DNA of 64,000 bases from Echinometra lucunter (lineage: Eukaryota; Echinodermata; Echinoidea; Camarodonta; Echinometridae), in the NCBI GenBank assembly GCA_029962745.1, contig CM057151.1, forward strand, positions 35,144,938-35,208,937, written 5' to 3'. Within the stretch, counting starts at the first letter, position 1. Every line of letters begins with the position of its first letter. The notes beneath the pieces are model-generated. The model had not been told where the DNA came from. It saw only the letters and a list, made by a program, of their open reading frames with translations, and searched no databases. Below, in pieces: positions 1-12,100 of the stretch. Both the position numbers and the translations under genes were made by a program.

Positions 1-439
1 AGGTTTAAACCCCCTCATGGTTTTTTAGTCCATAGTTTAAACCCCCCCCCCCCCCCCATGGTTTAAAACCATGGACTAAAATAAACCACTGTTGTGAATT
101 CCGGCCAAAGAATTCATGTGTTGTGCGTATACGGTATGGTACGGGCCGGTCATGTCAGGGTATCGATGCATATAATATAGCCTAGCCCTGCTAGGCGCGG
201 ATCAGATCTTACCATAGAGATCCTATGAATTAATCTCTATGGATCTTACATACGCACGCGCTTGAAATGAGATCGAGGGCTTTCGACAAAAGGCGGGAAA
301 TCTTTCACAAGTTTTTCAGTGCTTCCTAAATTCTTGAGTTGGTCGCCTTTTTATTGAAATCTATCATTTTTTATTATTATATTAAGTTATTTCAGATTCG
401 TGCGTGAGAAATTTCATGATTAGCGTGAGAGCGTGAGAA

Positions 440-539
440 ATGGGTGAAATGCGTGAGTCTCATGCTCAATGCATGAGTGTTGGCAGCCCTGAGGTAGGTT
501 CTAGTGCACCAAAAAACATACTCAGCGAAAGCAGTAGAG
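440..539 (+). CDS. possible first coding exon of MSH4 (weak)
   Basis: An ATG at 440 opens a Ser-rich frame. It can end at GAG/GTAGAG (539) or GAG/GTCTAA (545) in phase 1, which is what the exon at 2909 requires, giving a tail ending ILSESSR. Against this, the 5' part (GCGTGAG-rich, to about 495) looks like a dispersed repeat end and there is no homology to fix it. RNA evidence would settle it. Confidence 0.2.
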
Positions 540-1739
540 GTAGAGGTCTAAGCATAAATGAGTCTCACTCAACATCATTAGAAATCGACACCATTAGTCA
601 AGGACAGAAAATGGCAGTTTCTTAACTTTTAATGTTAAGTTAAGAAACTTTGACGTACTTAAGCCAATACATAAGCTTTCTTTGTTCAATTTGATAACTG
701 ATTTGATTTTTATTTAAGATAATGAAGTCAATGGTCCATATTTTGCTGCAGAAATTCTTATTTACACCACAGAGAAAAAGTTGCATGGGGGTGCCCGTCT
801 CACCAGAGCCATTTTTCTAGATGGGTCTGGTGAGCTTCCACCCTATGTAAAACGTGTACAAAATGCAGGTTTTTGTAGGAGATTGTACTCTGCCTTCATT
901 TTTTTGACATGGCATTTGATCATCACTTTTGACAGATTTTATGGGTTTCTACAGAATATTATTACTTTTCATAAAGTATTGGTGTGTAAAGTATGAAATT
1001 TAATATTGATTTTGTTTACTTAGTCACAAATATGGCGCTAAATGCTCGCCATATGATAGGTGGCCGCCCACAGGGGTAGGGGCGGCCGCACACAGGACCC
1101 CCAACACTGTTTTGAAAAATGGACACTACTGACCAAATGATTGGTCAATAATTTTAAGTTTGCCTTCTATTTAATTAGCAAGTATTTGGACTCTGCATTG
1201 ATGGTATTGAACTATGTGTGAGTCTTTGATTGATAAATATAATCAGCAAATTCCCTTTAAGCAGCTGCACACCAGAGCCTGTACTCTAGTCTAATCTGTA
1301 TAAAAAAAAAATGCATAGCCCTAGCCTAGCACTTGGGTTCGCTGCTACTCACTCTCGTGTGATGCGATGCAATGCAGCATGCAGCATGCATGACACACAC
1401 CATCCATATAGAGAGAAAGAAGGAAGAGGAAGAAGAGAGGAAGAAGCCAAACACAGAGTCGCTAACGTGACGATGCAGGGTCGGTGTGAGGCTTGGTCAG
1501 TGTTCGGTCCATTAGAGCACACAGGTTTATGTTATGTTATATATATCCGCTGTTTGTACTAGTTTGTGTCTTCTTTCTTTATTTTTACTGTTTAACTATT
1601 TTTACAACTCTTATTTATAGGGGGCTGCAATCTACAAGCTCGGCTTTTCAGCAGTCCCCTCCATTACCAACCTTTTTTCAGGCTCTTGTACATGGGAACT
1701 ATTTATATACGAATCCACTGTTAAGTTTCATTTTTTTAC

Positions 1740-1830
1740 CTTGTACAATGCATACTTTGTATTCTGTTTATATTATGTTGGAAATGGAAAATAAACGAAA
1801 TGAAATGAAAAATGAAATGAAATGTTTTTT
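1740..1830 (+). repeat. non-LTR-like 3' tail with GAAATG repeats
   Basis: A sequence ending TGGAAATAAACGAAATGAAATG with several GAAATG repeats resembles the 3' tail of a non-LTR element. A similar GGAAATAAATGAA tail occurs near 56685. Only the tail is visible. Confidence 0.35.
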
Positions 1831-2367
1831 TGTAGTTGTCGGCAAAGCGTCTAATGTTCGTCTATTCACAATTATATCCTACATCTTAAATTTATCTAGC
1901 TAGGATTGGTCGAGAACTTCTCATGTGACTAAAAATGATTTCACCATGAAAGAAAAATGGATATGGTGTGACGTCAATCTTGGTATATTTTCCGCTATAC
2001 CAAGATTCTGACGTCATTTTTGACGATAACGAGATATTTAGCTATCGATATCCGATAATATGAGACTGAGCCAAACTCCTGCATATGCTCCTGCGCTGTA
2101 TGTGCATTGCATTGTACGTGCATTGCATAGTATGACGACGGCAACGCGTAATGGCATGTAAATATTTACAACAGATAACTGAAACATGAAACTAGAGACA
2201 TTGTAAATGTGTTCAGGTTTTCCAGTTTTCATCGTTTCTTGTTTACCTCAAGTTTTCATCCTTATTGTTGGATTGTTGGCTTTAAGCAATGACCTTGTGT
2301 GACTAGGCAAAAATTAACAAACATGGTCAATTGACTTTTTTATTATTACTTTTTTATATATGATAGG

Positions 2368-2597
2368 ATGGGGGGTTGGGTGTCCGGACACGTAACAAAA
2401 ACGAAGCCTTCTTTTTTGTCTTTGGATTAAACAAAAACTATGCATTGATTTGTGCTAATCATCATCAATATTTGTTCTCTACAATATTGTCTAACAGTTT
2501 GTGCTAAAACATTGAAGAGATTTGCTTGTGATTTTTTTAAATTGGCTGTTTAAAATCGACTGTCCGGATACTCAACCTGTCCGGACATCCAACAACT
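2368..2597. mobile_element. MITE with GTCCGGACA terminal repeats
   Basis: The left end GGTTGGGTGTCCGGACACG is inverted at the right end CTGTCCGGACATCCAACAAC. About 230 bp, AT-rich inside, no coding capacity. It lies upstream of the first recognised MSH4 exon. Confidence 0.6.
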
Positions 2598-2631
2598 GGG
2601 TATACATTTTGTCTCTTGTGTATAGGATATA

Positions 2632-2716
2632 AATCAAATATGCCATGCACCCCTTTCGAAGTACCAGCTGAAATCAACTAGAACTTCTCAGAGAAGTGCA
2701 TGGTATATTTGATTAC
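2632..2716. repeat. short hairpin repeat
   Basis: AAATCAAATATGCCATGCAC and its inverse GTGCATGGTATATTTGAT bracket about 50 bp. Probably a very short MITE or a foldback remnant. Confidence 0.45.
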
Positions 2717-2908
2717 TAACAAACGGGCCTAACTTTGGGCTGATTCGTGGCATGGAACTGCCCACTGGGATTTTTGCAAGCATTGCATGAAGACTGAATT
2801 ACTGAAGTGCCATCTACACACCAAGCCCGAAAAACTTTTGAACATTAGAGTCTAACATTAGTTAGGAACATTAAGTCTTAACAAATTGCCATTTTAATTA
2901 ATCCGCAG

Positions 2909-3152
2909 ATTTTGAAATCTATGGAACAGGCAGCACAAAGACCCCTGCTGATTCTAGGCTTCTGAACCGATCACTAGTATGGAGCACAACAGGACCCTCC
3001 ACATCTGTATCACGAAACACTGGTGGGAGCAGCTCTGGAGAATATGGCATGATGAGTATCAGTAACTCTGCTATGTCAATCCTGGCTAACAATACCTCTC
3101 AAATGTCATCAGCTACATATAGGGCACCGCCGAGAGTTAGCAGTTCAGGAAG
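2909..3152 (+). CDS. MSH4: MSH4 exon a (first recognised)
   Basis: Acceptor CCGCAG, donor AG/GTACAT. It encodes a poorly conserved Ser/Thr-rich N-terminal tail ([17 protein letters not shown] and following). It begins with two bases that complete a codon, so it cannot contain the start codon unless the acceptor is wrong. Confidence 0.7.
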
Positions 3153-6100
3153 GTACATGTTTGACTTCTGATGTCATTATGCTAATGATCTAAATGAAAG
3201 TTAAAGATACAGTTAACCCAGCAAATTAATGGAAAATGATTGGCATATGAACAAACAGTCTCATCATAGAAACTGCCGCATTATGCTATCAAATATGATA
3301 GTATAATGCTATCATATGTGACATGGTTAAAGTGACTTTTAATGGGAAAAAAAATCTTGGGGATATCCCATTATCTACATAATAACCTAAACTGTTGACT
3401 TCTGACCATGATCACAGGCATGAGGCATAGTACACCCTGCTTACAACTCTATGGCAATTTCAGATCAGTTCGATGCCTTGGCCATTTGCCACCTCGCCTG
3501 TTTCCCAGCTGGGCCATTCAGTGTAATCCAACTTGTTTTGTTTAGTCTGGGTGTTGGCCAGCAGTGCTTTTGTTGGTATGACTGTGATATAGCAGGTCTT
3601 AACTGATTTCTGTACTTAGATCATGGAGTTACACCCCTCTCACATCAAGCAGTGGTAGACTGAGGACTCCTGGAAGGACCCCTGGAAGAACCCCGGGGTC
3701 TAGGAGTACCGTTTTTGGCAGTTCAAGTACAGCTCTTGGTGTCAACCCACAGTCCTCTGTTCTTGTAGGTATGTGTCTTTGTAAGAACAAAACTATTCAA
3801 TTTATACTGGGAATATTTTGATTAGGGGATACTTGATCTAGTGTATGGCAAAATTGTGATAGGAGAGTAGTTGTAAAATCAAGAGTCGAAAGCACTATCA
3901 AATTGGATTTATTGTTCTTGCTATCTAAGGTAGATATGAAACTCTTAAAGACAATATGATGAGACTTCTTTCTCTTTCTTTTCTTCCATCTCCTTTTCTT
4001 TTTGTGTCTAGCTGTATGCCTTTCTCTAGCCCTGCCTGTACCCCCCCCCCCCCATCCATCTGTCTTCTCTCTTGATGTGCTTTTTGCAAATGTTGGCACT
4101 TTCATTTGGGACACACACAAGCACACACGCACAAATCTTTGGGGGTTATATTTCACAACTCTTGTAGCTACCAAATAGCTCATTGAATGTATACTATCAT
4201 CTTTTTTAAAACAAAAAGAGAATATAGCTTAAAACTTAGCAAATATGAAATTAAGAACTTAGATGTATTAACTCATCTTTTAATCAGACACATGACGAAA
4301 ACCCATCATATAAAACTGAAATGATTTTTGCAACTTCTAGACACCTGAGATTGCAGTAAGCCTAAATAAACAAAAGCGCTGAACAACTTAATCCCCTTGC
4401 CGGAGAAACAATCGACCTTCACAGTTTGATAAGAGAGAGAGAGGGAGAGAGAGGAAGGGAGAAAGAGAAACACACTGGGGCTGCATATGCCTAGTGCAAG
4501 CCCGAAGGGCTAGTTCATGGAGTGAAAAATGTTGCTAGAATCGCAATTTCTGGGTCATTTTGCTTCGTTTGAAGTTTAATTTTGGTTTTCATCTAAATTA
4601 TGAGTGACTTTTGGACATGGCAATATCTTAAAACAGGTGAAAGATAATTTCCTACTTCACATTTCCTTTCAGGCAGTGCGGTGTTAAGAGTTTGTTACAC
4701 TATTACGTAAGATGATGAGGAGTGCAGGTGTAATCCAAAACCCCCACCTCTCGTGCAAAGATGCTAGTACTAATAAGACTTTTAACGGGCCTTATGGATA
4801 GCGGGTAGCTATACCCCACCTAAGGTGCGTAGGATCATGTGCTAAAGTGGTGGGGTCTATTTTAAACAAGGGATTTTCGTAATGATAAAATGACTGTCAA
4901 TTAATCAGTTTTATTTGGTCAATATATTCTGCCTTTGAAAGTAAAGGTTGAACTGTTTATTCTTTATCCATATTTTGGTTATTAGCTGACAGTCAACTTT
5001 CCATACTCAGTTTTCCTTCCACTGTCTCAAATTTTGCCCTTTTCTCTTTGCATTACATTTTGTTTAGCAATTGTGGAAGGGAGAGGAATTGCACAGGGAG
5101 AGATAGGGATGGCTAGTATTGACCTAAAGCAGTCTGAGCTCATCCTTTCACAGGTACACTATGAACTCAAGCATGTACCGCTAACCTGAAGAGAGTTACT
5201 GATATTTTTTACACCAAGAAATAGAAATAACATTGTGAATTTTTCTAATCATTTCATATCAGGTTATGTTGACAGAGAAATTTACATGACAAACTATTGC
5301 AATTTTGAAATCATTGCTTTGTTTGAACTTTCCAATGTCTGTTTAAAACATTTATGACAAAGTGTACCGCACTTTTGCATGAAATTATTTTTAAGTTGAA
5401 AATATTCATTATGTAGCTTTCCTTCATGTGTTAAAGAAAGATGTTTTTGTCAAGGTCACGTGTTATGTCGTTGTCTATGTAATATTTGAATAAATGGGTT
5501 CTTCCAGCATCACAGAAATACTGTAAGTGGATTTACTGTTCCTCGTGTACGAATTCATTTTCTTACAGTTTTCAGACAGTCAGACCTATGTTAAAGTAAC
5601 AACAAAGCTTCAAGTATTGCAGCCAGTTGAGGTAAGTGTAAGACAGAAACAAGTTATATACATGACTCATTGTATAATATTGTTATATTCACCTTGCTTA
5701 TTCTAGTCAAAGGGTATCACACACATTCCTTTTTTCCCCTTCTTTTTACAAAATTGTATATATAGAGGCTTATTCAAACAAGATGAGACATCAAGATGTT
5801 TAAAAGTGCACAATCCTGATGCTGTTTTTTTCATGAAATGCCTGTAATATGCATATTTATTCATTTGTAGGTAGAATTACATGAATTATTTCATTTTGCA
5901 ATCAGTCAGTTGTATATAGAGGCTTATTCAAACAAAATGAGACATCAGATGGTTTGAAAGTGCACAATCCTGACACTGTTTCCTTCATGAAATGCCTTAA
6001 AAAAAAATGAATAGATATTGACCTACATTGAAATGGCTTATTTCATAACTTGTTTGCATGTACATCAGGCATACCTTTTTTTTTTTTTTTTTTGATTCAA

Positions 6101-9100
6101 ACTTTGTTTCTCTTATTTGTCTTCATCCTCACAGATCATTATGCCTCACACAGCATGTGAAGGAGGAGCAATGACGAAGCTTTTCAAGCTGATTAGTGAC
6201 AACTTTCAAGGTCTAGATGTGACAACAGTTCAGCGCAAATATTTCAATGAGACAAAAGGTAAGTGACCAAAAAGAGATTAGTATTGTCAAATACCTGTAT
6301 CTTTTATTAATGCCGAGCAGTACAGATTTTTCTGAAGGGCTGTAATCAACTTTCACTTCTCTAATCAACCCATTCGTGACATAGGTCCACATTTTGTGGT
6401 TTGGCCTAATATCTTTTGATGCAAAGCCCTAAAAAATCATACCAAATACATGAGCTGAAAGAGCAAAAAATTCTACACAAACTGTGCCCATTTTGGTTGC
6501 GTCAATATTCGTTGTTTGATGCTGAAATTTTTTTAAAGGAAAATAAGCATTAAAATCCTTAAATTGGCAATGTGATAGAAAGTTTAAAATCACTGTTTTT
6601 CCCTGCAAATTGGCAGCTTTTGGCTTCTCATCATAAATTGACGTTTTATAAGAAAAAATGTAGCAATAAAATAAAAATGTTGGTGTTGCCAATTTGAAGA
6701 ATAAAAGCTGATTAAATTAAGCTTTAAATAATTCCTGTCACGAATGGGTTAACCTCACTTATTCTTATTTTCCACTCCTGCATGGTTTGAATAAATATTA
6801 TTAGCATGAACTAAATTCGAAGAAAATTGAAAAATGTAACAGAAAATTGCCAATATGCACATGATGATAGTGATTATATATTTTGCATTGTTTTGTAAAT
6901 TTAGAGAGGGTAATTATTACCTCAATAAAATCACTCTTATTCATAAATGGTGCAACATACTGCTCTGTGATTATGGCTCTTTCTGCTCATGTACAATGTA
7001 TTTTTCCTAGCATTCTGGATCAAAAGATAAAGCTCGCAACAGCATCACTGATCGGTATACATGAGCTGTGCTGCTTTTTATATCAGTTGCAAAACTTACA
7101 AAAATTGCATGTGCATAATTATATATGACCTTGGTTGGTCGACCACTCGTCCTCTGGGTTGGGGGGTTGGACGTACCTGAGGTCGGACAGCTCGCCCCTG
7201 CTGAGCTGAGGGCATTTAGTTCCATGTAACTCTATGACCAAGGGTAAATTGTCTCATGAAGGGGGGGGGGAGGGAGGGGTTGTTTCAAACGTTTTATTAT
7301 ATCTGAACTCTCTATTATGAGGTTCCACTGTAGATGTAATTTGTTTTCATGTTTAGGAAGATATTCTTGTTATGAAAGCATTTTGTTATATCTGAACTCT
7401 CTATTATGAGGTTCCACTGTAGATGTAATTTGTTTTCATGTTTTGGAAGATGTTCTTGTTATTAAAGCGTTTTGTTATATCAGAACTCTCTGTTATGAGG
7501 TTCCACTATAGATGTAATTTGTTTTCATGTTTAGGAAGATGTCCAATGTAATGTGAACTTGTGACTTGGACTCAATTTTGGGGGGAGACTCGGACTCGGA
7601 CTCGGACTCTGCCTTTGAGGCTATGACTCGGAACCCGGACTCGGACTCAGAGGTGATGACTCGGACTCGGACTCGGACACAGCACTGCACGGTACTGTTA
7701 TGGGTTAAAGCAGACCTGTGATTGATTCGATCGATGCTCCATTGTACTTTTGTATTACGAGTTGAGACTGTGCAATAAAATGTCCTTCCTGTTCAGAGAC
7801 CAGATGAAGCACCACTTTACACAAATTTATGTGTGAATAATTTGGCATACACAAAAATCTAAAACATGATTATTTCCCATCTAAAGGAGTTTATGAAAAT
7901 TTAATTCATTATACAAATGTTTCCTTGTTTGCAGGACTCTCAGTTGTCAAGCAGTTGTGTGTTGCAGATTTCAGTGCTGTGGAAATGGAGATCACATCAA
8001 AGTAAGCATAAGATGAAAAAAAAAATGTTTAGTTATTTGAATTTAAATGTACAATTTTTTGTTAATTTGTTGGAGATTAGATGTTAATCAGCAGCATGCT
8101 GAAATGTTGGATTGATTGGCTTTGTTGGTATCCTGTAAATTTGAATTTTTGACAGAAAATCCTCATTATTATTGACTGATATCCTGAATATAAGTGAATG
8201 AATACATACTGGTATATACATTGTATTTTTCAGACACAGATTCCAAGACTTGAAATATCATAGGCATATTAAAAGATCAACAGTTTAAGGACATAGAATT
8301 AATGCAATTTTGATTGCAGTCCCATTTTGGAAGGCAATGCAATAGAAAAAGATATGAAAGTTAGATGTAAATTTTTTCGGTATTATTTGGCAAATGAACA
8401 TTGAAATCATTTCTTTGAAAATAATGGGCCTTTCAGTTCGAGAAAAAGTAAAATCTGCTCTAAATTGCCGTGACATTTGACCAGGCTCCAAACTATCCAT
8501 GATTTTTCTGTAACTGAAAAGCCTACCTTGCCAACTAATTTGATCCCAATATTCATATTACTATTGGAAACCTCAGTTATGAAGATTATTATATTTTAGA
8601 ATTTACATATCTTAGAATGATATGATTTCATCAGAAATAAGTTCAAATTTTGATCACAAAATAGGAAGTGGACTTTGAAGACCCCCCCAAAAAAAAAATC
8701 TATATTTTTTTTTTTTTTTTTTTGTTTGTTTTTGTTTTGTTTTTGTTTTTGTTCTTGTTAGGTACTACTGTCTAGCAGCTGCTGCTGCTCTTCTGAAGTA
8801 TGTCGAATTCATCCAGAATTCTGTTTATGCACCTAACTCACTGAAAGTGGTGTTCAGAGGGAGTGAACAGTCAACTGTAATAGGTATGTCTAGAGTATGC
8901 CCAAATATAGGCGCCCACTCCCTTGTCACCTCTTGATTATAAAGTAAGTATCCAGCAAATCTTTTCACACTCTGAATTGACAAGATTATTTACAATTTTC
9001 TAATAACTTTATGTTGATATAACTTTGATATCCTGAGAAATCAAGTGGAAAAGGAGGAGAGGGTTGCAATACATGTACATATGCCTGACTATTAAGCTAA

Positions 9101-12100
9101 TTTGCATTAATTTGTTTTGAAGTGACCAATATGTTACTCATTTTACTTTCACTCATGATACTTTTGACAAAAACTTTTTAGAACAGTCCTTCCATTTTTT
9201 TTTTTTCATTTTGAGTTTATGAATTGAATTAGAGGTATTACATTAGTGGTATGAATTTATTTTATACCACTTTCACACCAAACATATATAATGGAATAAA
9301 AGCGTTTTTTGAAAAAAACGCTTTGGTATGAACACTCGGCAAAGCGTCATATTTGAAAACGGAATCAAATATTCCGCAATCTACGTGTGAGGTCACTAGG
9401 TTTTGAGGTGTTTTGAAAATGGAATATTCCAAATATGACGCTTTATTTTTTGGTATGTACAGAAAAAAGGAAATAAAGCGGAATGAAATGTCAAAGGTCA
9501 ACCAGGTTCCCACCAAAAACCTGGAAAATGCGGGAAACGAGTGAAAGCGAGGGTATCTTCGATCGCAGCGCTAGCGAGCTGCATGGATCGGCATGGCAGT
9601 GCAGTGTACGTGCGACGCTACTAGCTGCATGGACGCGAATCATGTATGAAGAAACAAACGCGTTAGCATTCGTACATGAGTTTAAAAATTAAACTATACA
9701 TACAAATAAAAAAATAATTATTCAGTAAATTTAAACAAATTGCAATAAGTTAAGTAATAATTATACATTTTATTCTGAATAACTGATTTGTTTTGTTACA
9801 TATATCAAATAAAATAAAAAAATTATACAGCTAGAGATAGCAAAATGCATGGTGGGTAATGACGTATTTCCGCACTCTCTCACACCGTAATATTACGCTT
9901 TCGCTCAAAACGGACTTCATTGGTTCAGTGTGAACAGAAACCAGAAGCGTTTTGGAAGCGTTTTGAAAGTGAAGCGTCATGAAATATAACGGCATGGATA
10001 TTCCGTTTCGGCAGTGTGAAAACAGTATTAGATGAAAATAATCTTCCTTCCCATGTGATAAGTTTTAAAGTTTCAGGGAAGTTTTGAGAGATGTGGAGTA
10101 AGGTAGCTTAGTGAAAGGGAGTGGTACAAAAAGACGCGTCTGGAACGCGAACAATACAGACAATATCTGTTTTGCATCACTCTGTTTTGCTACAGCATGC
10201 AATCAATAATAATATGAAATATTTATATAACACCTAATTGATATTCAACTATAATTTTTTTAAAAATCAGTTATAGTATTAGCAAGATCTTTTAGTTAAC
10301 CCTCTTAAAGAAACTATGATGGGTAAAGGGGTGTTATAAAGATATGAAAGATCGGAGTAATGACTTTAAACGTAAGGTGATTAGTGATTATCTTATCTTT
10401 TCTTTGCTAGATGCAGTCACAGCAAGAAATTTGGAGTTGGTTCAAAACCGTAAAGACCCCAAGAGTGACCACACATTGTTTGGTGTTCTCAATTACACCA
10501 AGACTATGGGAGGAGGTAAATAATGTTGAAAAAAAGTTACGAAATATTTTTTTGTATTGAAGATTTTTAGATATCCACATATAAAACAAACATAAAATCA
10601 AAACATGAAGTGTATACAGTACAAGAGCTAACTGCATGGCACTTTCCTGGCTCGTAGATGTTGAAGGTTATGCATGTAGTAACCTATTCAAGATATACTA
10701 TCTAAAATGACAGATAAATATTTAAATTATGTTTCATATGACATCGAACAGAACCGTAGCCCATAGTCATAGAACATCAACCGACCTGTTTGTAAACTAA
10801 CTGCATTCCAAAGCTCATGTAGGTAGTTGGCAGGAAGCTTTGTTAAGTGCTACAAAGTAGGGCCTCATCTTTCAAATGCTAATTTGGTTCACTTGAGTAG
10901 AAGATCACTAATTTTAAAACCTGAAATCTCTGTCCTAAATCTGTAGAAATGATTGATTTTTGTCTCGCCCACCGGAGGTGAAATAGGACTAAGGGATCCA
11001 AATGGCGTCCGTCCGCCGTCCGTCGTCCGTCCGTCACAAATGTTAAAAGTTCACCTACAAGACTCTTATGACGCATAACTTGACAACTGTTGGTCCAATG
11101 GCAACCAAACTTGGATGATAGATGCACTAGGGGTACCATCATGTTGCGGTGCTGTCGGAGATCACATGGTGAGGTCAAAGGTCATTTGAGGTCTCATTGT
11201 TATAGAGTACCTGCAAGACTCTTTACATACGTTAAAGTTTACCTGCAAGACTCTCTTATGACATAACTTGGCAACTGTTGGTCCAATGGCAACCAAACTT
11301 GGGTGATTGATGCACTAGGGGTAACATCATGTTGTGGTGCTGTTGGAGGTCACATGGTGAGGTCGAAGGTCATTTGAGGTCAAATGTTAGAATTTACCTG
11401 CAGGACTCTCTTATGACAAATAACTTTGCAATCGTTGCTCCCTTTTCAACTAAACTTGGGTCATAGATGCACTTGGGGGACCTTCATGTTATAGTGGCAT
11501 CAGATGTCACATGGTAAGGTCAAAGGTCATTTTATTTCAAATGTTAAAGTTTACCTGCAAGACTCTCTTATGACACATAACTTGACAACTGTTGGTCCAG
11601 TGGCGACCAAACCTGGGTGATAGATGCACTAGGGGTAACATCATGTTGTGGTGCTTTCGGAGGTCACATGGTGAGGTCAAAGGTCATTTTAGGTCAACTG
11701 TTAGAGTTTACTTGCAAGACTCTCTTATGACAAATAACTTGCAACCGTTGCTCCCTTTTCAACTAAACTTGGGTCATAGATGCACTTGGGGGACCTTCAT
11801 GTTATAGTGGTATCGGATGTCACATGGTAATGTCAAAGGTCATTTTATTTCGAACGTTAAAGTTTACCTGCAAGACTCTCTTATGACAAATAACTTGACA
11901 ACTGTTAGTCCAATGGCGACCAAACTTGGGTGATAAATAGAAGAAGAGAAGTTTTCAATATCTTTCTGTGCTTACTGTTTTACAGCTCGTTTGATGAGGT
12001 CAAATATCTTACAACCTCCATTTGGTAAGTACTGACATGAATGATGTAATACTGAAATGTAAGGTTAACAAGAAAAAAAAGATTGTTGGGTCACTTTCTT

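Larger units (their letters stand above)
1..2908. other. upstream region or first intron of MSH4
   Basis: No convincing coding exon apart from the weak 440 candidate. The stretch contains a poly-C tract at 44-57, a GCGTGAG-rich repeat near 400-495, a perfect-stem hairpin at about 800-838, a LINE-like tail of GAAATGAAATG repeats near 1785-1825, and the TIR elements listed separately at 2368-2597 and 2632-2716. Confidence 0.5.

Noticed and set aside
3797..4183. 128-aa Lys/Arg-rich minus-strand frame
   Set aside because: Translation of a CTTT-rich and poly-C intron stretch; no homology.
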